Source of the DNA: Clostridium sp. CAG:632
GTDB taxonomy: Bacteria > Bacillota > Clostridia > Lachnospirales > Lachnospiraceae
Assembly: GCA_000431515.1 (NCBI GenBank)
Contig: HF991287.1
Location: 1 to 10,244, forward strand
Direction: 5' to 3'
Length of the DNA: 10,244 nt
The position numbers were made by a program, and so were the translations under genes. Positions 5,870 to 10,244 of the stretch are shown here, one piece after another (the first letter of the stretch is position 1; every line of letters begins with the position of its first letter). The notes under the pieces were generated by a model. That model was not told the DNA's origin. It did not search any database and saw only the letters and a program-made list of their open reading frames with translations.

Positions 5870-6673
5870 TTAATTCAGACTCTGTGCCTTATAGCCTTCT
5901 GCTATGATATCCAGCTCTCTGCTGAATCGCTCCAGCTGCTCCAGATCCTGCGTGGCAAAGATCTGATAAAACTCATCCTGGATCTTCAAAACCTCTCTTT
6001 TATTTGCTACATGATATAAATTCTGGATATTGATCAGAATATCAGATACGACATTCGCCTTGATCGTAAACATATTCTGTGCGTCAATGATCTCATCGCG
6101 TACAGAAGACATCTCGGAATCCAGAGCTACAATTGCATCGGATGCTGCATATAAGCGCTCCCGTACATGTGCCGGCATATTACCATGGTACTTATACTGA
6201 AGGGAATGCTCGATCGTAGCCCAGAAATTCATCGCCATCGTCCGGATCTGAATCTCTGCCTGCAGACGCTTTGTTCCTTCTAATGTATAGACATCATAAT
6301 AGACAATAATATGATAGCTTCGATATCCACTCTCTTTGTAATTTGATATGTAATCCTTTTCGCATTTGATCTCCATATCCTTGCGGTTCCGAATAATCTC
6401 AACAACCTTATCAATATCTTCTACAAACTGACACATAATACGGATTCCCGCAATATCATCAATCTCATCCTCAATCTCTTCAATTGCCAGATGCTTCTTA
6501 TTCATTTTATCAAGAATACTGGAGATCTTTTTGACCCGTCCTACCACCTGTTCGATTGGAGAATACTGTCCTTTACTCCGATATTCTTCAATAATATGAT
6601 TGAATTTTACTACCAGTTCATTTACCGCAAGCTGATAAGGCGACAAAATCTCCCGCCATAATTGTATTTCCAT
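5870..6673 (-). CDS. relQ: Small alarmone synthetase, RelQ type (GTP pyrophosphokinase)
   Basis: This cytoplasmic enzyme moves pyrophosphate from ATP to GTP or GDP, making (p)ppGpp, the starvation signal. The 267-residue protein has only the synthetase domain: there is no HD hydrolase domain and no TGS/ACT region, which defines the small alarmone synthetases. It reads closely along B. subtilis RelQ (YjbM): the S-P-I-E-x-V-x-G-R-V-K stretch at about 38-48, D-D-I-A-G-I-R-I-M-C-Q-F at 72-83, the E-S-G-Y-R-S-Y-H substrate loop at 114-121, and the catalytic Glu in E140-I-Q-I-R-T with the following F-W-A-T-I-E-H-S-L. After about residue 205 an extra 60-residue charged helical tail goes beyond the Bacillus protein. 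An AGGGGTGG ribosome-binding site is 6 nt before the ATG. Transcription probably starts about 185 nt upstream from a strong promoter, leaving a highly structured leader. Confidence 0.9.
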   Translation of the reverse strand: MEIQLWREILSPYQLAVNELVVKFNHIIEEYRSKGQYSPIEQVVGRVKKISSILDKMNKKHLAIEEIEDEIDDIAGIRIMCQFVEDIDKVVEIIRNRKDMEIKCEKDYISNYKESGYRSYHIIVYYDVYTLEGTKRLQAEIQIRTMAMNFWATIEHSLQYKYHGNMPAHVRERLYAASDAIVALDSEMSSVRDEIIDAQNMFTIKANVVSDILINIQNLYHVANKREVLKIQDEFYQIFATQDLEQLERFSRELDIIAEGYKAQSLN

Positions 6674-6858
6674 GTATAACCACCCCTGATATTTTTATCA
6701 CCCATCACTGATCGATGACCTGCGTGTGCATCCGCGTTGCTTTCGCATTATGCCGGTATGTGCAAGCACATCCCGTCGCAATGCTCATTATTTCGCGATT
6801 TCATCGCTCAATCACTTCGCCGTTCGCCAAAAGTGAGCAAGCTCCCTATGGCTCACTT
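6674..6858 (-). promoter_or_regulatory. Structured 5' leader of relQ (hairpin-rich, possible cis-regulatory RNA)
   Basis: About 185 nt lie between the predicted transcription start and the relQ ATG. In transcript order the sequence shows these hairpins: an 8-bp stem at the extreme 5' end (6851-6858 with 6831-6838, 12-nt loop); a 5-bp stem (6803-6807 with 6795-6799, 3-nt loop); a long imperfect hairpin at 6745-6784; and a 5-bp AT-rich stem (6696-6700 with 6687-6691) touching the ribosome-binding site. The arm at 6744-6747 could instead pair with 6721-6724, which would compete with the long hairpin. I do not recognise a known riboswitch class; in particular no ykkC-type consensus is evident. 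It could be a regulatory leader, a small RNA, or a dispersed hairpin repeat that landed here. Confidence 0.5.
6745..6784 (-). other. 40-nt symmetric imperfect hairpin in the relQ leader
   Basis: The stem is built of three paired blocks: GCATT (6745-6749) with AATGC (6780-6784), a 4-by-4 internal loop, CGG (6754-6756) with CCG (6773-6775), a 1-by-1 mismatch, and ATGTGC (6758-6763) with GCACAT (6766-6771) around a 2-nt loop. The blocks line up symmetrically, which is hard to get by chance. There is no T-tract, so it is not a terminator. On the transcript the terminal loop would be UU. Confidence 0.7.
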
Positions 6859-6864
6859 GCGCTC

Positions 6865-6893
6865 ATTATATCATATCTTTCTTGAAATTCCAA
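6865..6893 (-). promoter_or_regulatory. Sigma-A promoter of relQ
   Basis: On the minus strand a perfect TATAAT (6865-6870) is preceded, after exactly 17 bp, by TTGGAA (6888-6893, 4 of 6). The transcription start would be at about 6858, at the first base of the 5'-terminal hairpin. This is the best promoter of the window and indicates that relQ starts a new transcription unit rather than depending on the M23 peptidase gene. Confidence 0.8.
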
Positions 6894-6923
6894 CGAAAGC
6901 CGCTCTCAAAAGCAGACCTTTCT

Positions 6924-7640
6924 CTACACTTTTCCCTGTTTTTCCTGAAGTTTTTTCAAAAACAGATATGGATTAATGCTGATTTCTGCTTCATCCTCCT
7001 GATAGAAATAGATTCCGATATGCAAATGCGTATCAAACATTCCGGTAGTACCTTCTTCACCGTAACCGGAGTTTCCCATAAATCCAAGCAGTTGTCCGGC
7101 ATATACAGGATCTCCCGGCTTCAGGCCTGCCGCATAGGAATATAAATGTGCATAGTAATAATAAATACCGCCCTCAGACTCTATTCCGATCCGCCAGCCG
7201 CCAAGTGTCAGCCAGCCCATATTTCGCACCACACCGTCCGTCATGCTGATGACTGGGATTCGTCCGGGTTCATTCCGGATATCCATAATATCCGTTCCCT
7301 CATGCACCCTGTCACCACCATATGTCCGCTCTCCATACCAGGAATCGCAATATTTTATCTCCTGAATATAGGACTTTTCAACCGGAAAATATTTCAGCTC
7401 CCGATTTATAGTGTTTTCTATCTTCTGAAGTTCCTCATCATAGCTTTCGGTTGTCCGATACGGATTCAGATACCCCTCGGGATCCGCCCGAAACCGTTCC
7501 AGATTCTTCTCGTATCGCAGCGTATAATTTATCGTTGCCTGTGCATCCGCCACATGCCACTCTACTCCGATTATCAGAAGCAGCGCCACTATCAGCATAC
7601 CTCTGCGGCAGATTTCCCTGAAGTATCCTCTTTGATTCAT
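6924..7640 (-). CDS. Membrane-anchored M23 family metallopeptidase (LytM-like)
   Basis: M23 enzymes are zinc endopeptidases that usually cut the peptide cross-links of peptidoglycan. The 238-residue protein starts with a basic segment and one hydrophobic helix (about 14-28), a signal anchor or a signal peptide possibly cleaved after Ala33, so the domain acts outside the membrane. A charged helical linker (about 40-95) precedes the peptidase domain (about 100-228). The zinc ligands are visible as H113-x-G-x-D117 and the second His of H205-L-H207; H165 in Y-A-H-L matches the catalytic-site His. All key residues are present, so an active enzyme is likely. The start has only a weak ribosome-binding site (GCAGAG region). 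The 87-bp gap after rnhA shows no clear promoter. A role in growth or in spore-cortex or engulfment remodelling cannot be told apart here. Confidence 0.9.
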   Translation of the reverse strand: MNQRGYFREICRRGMLIVALLLIIGVEWHVADAQATINYTLRYEKNLERFRADPEGYLNPYRTTESYDEELQKIENTINRELKYFPVEKSYIQEIKYCDSWYGERTYGGDRVHEGTDIMDIRNEPGRIPVISMTDGVVRNMGWLTLGGWRIGIESEGGIYYYYAHLYSYAAGLKPGDPVYAGQLLGFMGNSGYGEEGTTGMFDTHLHIGIYFYQEDEAEISINPYLFLKKLQEKQGKV

Positions 7641-7727
7641 ATACGATACTCTGCTATTCCGGATCCTATCTGTTCATCTTATGCCCTACATCCGAGATTT
7701 AGAACTCTGCGCTCCTGACGGACATCC

Positions 7728-8210
7728 CTATGACTGTTCCTCGTATCCGGCATCCACCGAAAGGTCTCTGCTATCTGCAGCCTGCGTAGCCAGCATATCA
7801 CACCGCTCATTCTGCGGATGTCCGGCATGTCCTTTTACCCAGTGATATTGAACCGAATGCTTACTCATTGCCTGTAACAACCGCTTCCATAAATCTATAT
7901 TTTTAACCGGATTTTTGGTCCCGAGCTTCCAGTTTTTCTGAAGCCAGCCTTCAATCCAGTTCTCATTAAATGCTTTGACCACATATTGAGAATCCGAATA
8001 AATATCTACCTGGCACGGACGATTCAGTGCCTCCAGCCCTGTTATAACCCCCAGCAATTCCATCCGGTTATTCGTTGTCTGGCGATAACCTCCGGAATAC
8101 TCTCTGGTATGTAACTGTCCTTTCGGATCAGTGTATTCCAGCACCGTACCATAGCCACCCGGTCCCGGATTTCCCCTGGAGGATCCGTCCGTATATATAA
8201 TTACGTGCAT
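7728..8210 (-). CDS. rnhA: Ribonuclease HI
   Basis: RNase HI cuts the RNA strand of RNA-DNA hybrids, removing R-loops and primer remnants. The 160-residue length is that of the E. coli type. The active-site acids are all visible: D8 in Y-T-D-G-S, E51 in N-N-R-M-E-L, D73 in S-D-S-Q-Y-V, and D138 in the N-E-R-C-D helix, together with H128 in the flexible loop K-G-H-A-G-H. The basic protrusion (residues 85-103, rich in Trp and Lys) for hybrid binding is present, and there is no N-terminal hybrid-binding domain. The ATG follows the stop of punA with no base between them, and its AAGGAG ribosome-binding site lies in the last codons of punA, so the two are translated in tandem. A short acidic tail (GYEEQS) ends the protein. 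Confidence 0.95.
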   Translation of the reverse strand: MHVIIYTDGSSRGNPGPGGYGTVLEYTDPKGQLHTREYSGGYRQTTNNRMELLGVITGLEALNRPCQVDIYSDSQYVVKAFNENWIEGWLQKNWKLGTKNPVKNIDLWKRLLQAMSKHSVQYHWVKGHAGHPQNERCDMLATQAADSRDLSVDAGYEEQS

Positions 8211-9044
8211 TTAAATCTCCTTCCCAATCTCTGCAACTGACAACCGGATCAGTTGTTTAAACTGTGCAGATACCCGGTCTGCTGTTTCCTGTACTTCTGT
8301 ATGAGATAGCTTTTTATCCGAAATACCGCTTGCCATATTGGTAATGCATGAAATACCGCAGATTTTCATGCCCATATGATTGGCTGCTACAGCTTCACAG
8401 GTCGTACTCATACCGCAGGCGTCCGCACCAAGCAGCCCTGCCATCCGCACCTCTGCCGGGCTCTCATATGCAGGTCCGCTGAACTGGATATAAATACCCT
8501 CCTGCAATGGAATGTCCAGTGTCTCTGCCGCACCCTTTATCTTATCTCTCAGTTCCTTATCATAAATCTCCGACATATCCGGAAAGCGTGCTCCGAGTTC
8601 TTCAATATTCGCTCCGATCAGCGGAGACGGTACAAAGGATGAAATCTGATCCTTTAACAGCATTAAAGTCCCAGGTTTCAGAAAGGGGCTGATACCGCCG
8701 GCTGCATTGGTCAGACATAAGGTATCCGCTCCAAGGAGCTTCATCAGCCGGATCGGTCTCACTACCTCCTGCATGGTATACCCTTCATAATAATGCACTC
8801 TTCCCTGCATGATTACAACCGGCACCTGCTCCAAATATCCGAATACGAATCTTCCCTGATGTCCTGCAACAGTAGATCTCGGAAATCCCGGTATCTCATC
8901 ATACGGAATCACTGCTTCACATTGAATCTCATCTGCAAGTGCCCCCAGTCCGGAGCCTAAGACCAAGCCGAGTTTTGGTTGAAAATCCGTAATGTTTCTG
9001 CATGCCTGATAGCATTCTTTTAATCTTTCATACTCTGTCTGCAT
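8211..9044 (-). CDS. punA: Purine nucleoside phosphorylase, trimeric type (PunA-like)
   Basis: This purine-salvage enzyme splits guanosine, inosine and their deoxy forms with phosphate into base and (deoxy)ribose-1-phosphate. The 277 residues match the low-molecular-mass trimeric family (B. subtilis PunA about 271). Visible motifs are the phosphate loop G30-S31-G-L-G, H84 in G-R-V-H-Y-Y-E-G-Y, E194 in G-P-A-Y-E-S-P-A-E, M212 in C-G-M-S, and N236 in T-N-M-A-S-G, which sets 6-oxopurine preference. The frame stays open upstream to a TTG at 9116, but that would place the promoter inside the gene. The ATG at 9044 has a GGAGGT site just upstream and gives the family length. The gene has its own promoter and is coupled to rnhA downstream. 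Confidence 0.94.
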   Translation of the reverse strand: MQTEYERLKECYQACRNITDFQPKLGLVLGSGLGALADEIQCEAVIPYDEIPGFPRSTVAGHQGRFVFGYLEQVPVVIMQGRVHYYEGYTMQEVVRPIRLMKLLGADTLCLTNAAGGISPFLKPGTLMLLKDQISSFVPSPLIGANIEELGARFPDMSEIYDKELRDKIKGAAETLDIPLQEGIYIQFSGPAYESPAEVRMAGLLGADACGMSTTCEAVAANHMGMKICGISCITNMASGISDKKLSHTEVQETADRVSAQFKQLIRLSVAEIGKEI

Positions 9045-9048
9045 ATGT

Positions 9049-9054
9049 ACCTCC
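9049..9054 (-). promoter_or_regulatory. Ribosome-binding site fixing the punA start
   Basis: GGAGGT on the minus strand lies 4 nt before the ATG at 9044 (5 nt counted from GGAGG). It supports the 277-residue form over the 301-residue form opened from TTG. Confidence 0.8.
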
Positions 9055-9078
9055 GTCCTGAAATAACTTCTGATTACT

Positions 9079-9303
9079 CTAAATGATACACTGTTTTCGA
9101 TATATCCGCAACTCAAAAAGACGATTCCGGGCTATATGACTTATAACAATTAATAACAGAAAATGCCTCTCTCCGGAGTCACTGCTTTCATAAATTTCCA
9201 TCCTTGTTCCATCTCCGGGTCGAGGCACTCCCTGCCATTGTTCTGTTAGTTCTATTTCTGTATCGTTAAATAATAATACATACCATGCCGCCATTTCCGT
9301 CAT
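9079..9303 (-). CDS. Doubtful small ORF between spoIVA and punA (74 codons)
   Basis: This frame starts 38 bp inside the end of spoIVA and ends at the punA promoter. Its product reads like a small mixed-charge protein: a strand-like start (WYVLLFND), a middle with V-P-R-P-G-D (about residues 26-31), and a strand-like end (FLLLIVISH, then LFELRIY). That arrangement recalls the small one-domain beta proteins common in phages and Clostridia, but I cannot name a family. Against it: no good ribosome-binding site precedes either ATG (9303 or 9294), a strongly paired hairpin fills its middle, and its 3' end covers a promoter. It may be a real gene, a decayed remnant or chance. Confidence 0.25.
   Translation of the reverse strand: MTEMAAWYVLLFNDTEIELTEQWQGVPRPGDGTRMEIYESSDSGERHFLLLIVISHIARNRLFELRIYRKQCII
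9083..9111 (-). promoter_or_regulatory. Probable sigma-A promoter of punA-rnhA
   Basis: On the minus strand the -10 box TATCAT (9083-9088, 5 of 6) is preceded after 17 bp by TTGCGG (9106-9111, only 3 of 6). The spacing to the punA start (leader of about 30 nt) is sensible. The weak -35 box makes this less certain than the relQ promoter. Confidence 0.5.
9148..9227 (-). terminator. Probable intrinsic terminator after spoIVA (two-part stem)
   Basis: On the minus strand TGCCTC (complement of 9222-9227) pairs with GAGGCA (complement of 9164-9169). After a symmetric 3-by-3 internal loop, CCGGAG (complement of 9213-9218) pairs with CTCCGG (complement of 9173-9178). The loop is 34 nt. A T-rich run (TTTTCTGTTATTAATTG) follows at once on the transcript. 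Weaker pairs, some of them G-T, extend the outer stem. The large loop is unusual for a terminator, so a different RNA element is possible, but the position 38 bp after the spoIVA stop fits. Confidence 0.5.
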
Positions 9304-10244
9304 TTACGATTTTTTCCATCGTATCCTGAAGCTTTGCCTGGCTCTCATCCGTAATCTTACCGGTTTTCGCCCGGATTCCGTCATCAATCAGCTGTTCGAT
9401 CGTCTTTCCGAAGATATTAACGTTCCAGATATCCTCCTGCCCTTCTGCTCCGATATACTGTACCAGATCCTTCGCCTGTTCTTCTGAACCCACAATCGGT
9501 GCGATCTCCGTTGTAATATTAGCCTTGATCATATGAATCGACGGTGCCTCTGCTTTTATCTTCACACCGAATTTATTTCCGTGCCGAATCACCTCCGGCT
9601 GATCGATCCGAATTTCTTCGTGGTTCGGTGTCACAAAGCCATATCCCTTATAGCGGACCGCATCCACAGCCTCTGCCACCTGTTCGTATTCCTTCCGCTT
9701 CTTTGACAGCTCCTTCAATACATTCATAAACTGATACTCATTCTCAATCACGCATCCAAGCATGTCACTCAGCATCTTATAATAAAAAGCATGGTCAACC
9801 TGTACCAGCAACCGGACATTACCGGTATCCAGTGAAATATTATCTACTTTCACCCTTTCAATATATGTATCCTCCGGTATTTCCAGCCGATATATATCAC
9901 GGATCACATGGATCTGATCCATCACGGATTTTGCCATAGCTATTAGTGCCGTTTTTACATCGGATTCCGGTTGCAATGCCTCGGCCCATTTCGGAATATG
10001 AAAATCCACCTCTGTTACCGGAAATTCCAGCAGAACTGCCTGAAGAATTTCTGTTACATCCTCTTTACGCAGCTGATCCGCGTTTACGGGAAGCACCTTT
10101 ACACCATAGGTTTGCTCCAGCTCCTCCGCCAGCTTCTGTGTTTCCTCCGCATACGGCTTCATGCTGTTTAACAGGATAATATACGGTTTTCCGAGCCCTT
10201 TGATTTCCTGAATCGTCCGTTCCTCCGCCTCCAGATATGCAGCT
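9266..10244 (-). CDS. spoIVA: Stage IV sporulation protein A, SpoIVA (C-terminal part, cut by window edge)
   Basis: SpoIVA is an ATPase that polymerises on the surface of the forespore and forms the base of the spore coat; SpoVM anchors it to the curved membrane. The window holds the last 325 codons of an expected total near 490. The frame stays open to the right edge and runs past the apparent ATG at 10162 into sequence matching the end of the ATPase domain (E-A-E-E-R-T-I-Q-E-I, then G-K-P-Y-I-I-L-L-N-S). The Walker A part is therefore outside. The middle and C-terminal domains follow B. subtilis SpoIVA closely, including P-S-I-H-M-I-K, S/G-E-x-Q-A-K-D-L-V-x-Y and the final hydrophobic G-G-M-V-C-I-I-I, the tail region linked to SpoVM contact. 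In Bacillus the gene is under sigma-E control; here the promoter is out of view. Confidence 0.96.
   Translation of the reverse strand, partial: AAYLEAEERTIQEIKGLGKPYIILLNSMKPYAEETQKLAEELEQTYGVKVLPVNADQLRKEDVTEILQAVLLEFPVTEVDFHIPKWAEALQPESDVKTALIAMAKSVMDQIHVIRDIYRLEIPEDTYIERVKVDNISLDTGNVRLLVQVDHAFYYKMLSDMLGCVIENEYQFMNVLKELSKKRKEYEQVAEAVDAVRYKGYGFVTPNHEEIRIDQPEVIRHGNKFGVKIKAEAPSIHMIKANITTEIAPIVGSEEQAKDLVQYIGAEGQEDIWNVNIFGKTIEQLIDDGIRAKTGKITDESQAKLQDTMEKIVNDGNGGMVCIII

Noticed and set aside
6674..6858. Known purine, ppGpp or PRPP riboswitch (ykkC type) in the relQ leader
   Set aside because: I could not find the conserved core words of these classes, so the leader is reported as unassigned.
6893..6923. 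Terminator after the M23 peptidase gene
   Set aside because: GAAAG and CTTTC can pair around a small inner stem, but no T-tract follows on the transcript.
6737..6976. Plus-strand ORF of 79 codons across the relQ leader and the end of the M23 gene
   Set aside because: It runs through the hairpins and promoter of relQ and into the M23 gene; no ribosome-binding site or family pattern supports it.
7641..7727. Promoter in the gap between rnhA and the M23 gene
   Set aside because: No pair of -35 and -10 boxes with acceptable spacing was found; the peptidase is probably read from the punA promoter.
9045..9116. N-terminal extension of punA from the TTG at 9116
   Set aside because: It would cover the promoter, has no ribosome-binding site, and the ATG at 9044 has a strong one and gives the family length.
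1..10244. High density of TCCGG/CCGGA words throughout
   Set aside because: The words fall in all frames of the coding regions and fit the codon and dinucleotide habits of the genome; they do not form ordered repeats.

Overview
The window looks like core chromosome of an anaerobic, endospore-forming Clostridia bacterium, most likely a Lachnospiraceae-type gut organism. The evidence is the end of a spoIVA gene (a spore-coat ATPase found only in endospore formers), a RelQ-type small alarmone synthetase, a RecU-type Holliday junction resolvase (Firmicutes), a trimeric purine nucleoside phosphorylase, and an oxygen-sensitive radical SAM protein of the glycyl-radical-activase type. The family-level placement is inference from protein style. 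Every convincing gene lies on the minus strand, so transcription runs from high to low coordinates, and most of the window is coding.

Right part, read in transcription order: the last 325 codons of spoIVA (cut by the window edge), a 221-bp gap holding a two-part hairpin with a T-rich tail, a promoter and a doubtful 74-codon ORF, then punA and rnhA (stop and start codons adjacent) and a membrane-anchored M23 peptidase. Next comes the longest gap (250 bp). It holds the clearest promoter of the window and a leader of about 185 nt rich in hairpins in front of the alarmone synthetase gene relQ.

Middle part: a compact run, rsmF-like rRNA methyltransferase, HAD phosphatase, an unrecognised two-helix membrane protein, a RluA-family pseudouridine synthase, recU, and an unrecognised two-helix zinc-ribbon membrane protein. 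Gaps are 42 bp or less and two junctions overlap (rsmF/HAD as TAATG, rluA/recU by 17 bp), so this is probably one operon mixing RNA modification with recombination.

Left part: after its own sigma-A-like promoter comes a two-gene unit, a small protein with a C-x5-C-x3-C-x2-C domain followed by a lipobox, overlapping by 23 bp a short radical SAM protein of the PFL-activase type. This pair is the best candidate for a poorly described system: the tight overlap suggests that the radical SAM enzyme and the Cys-rich membrane protein act together. The second place to look is the structured relQ leader. No tRNA, rRNA, CRISPR array, IS element or phage gene was seen.
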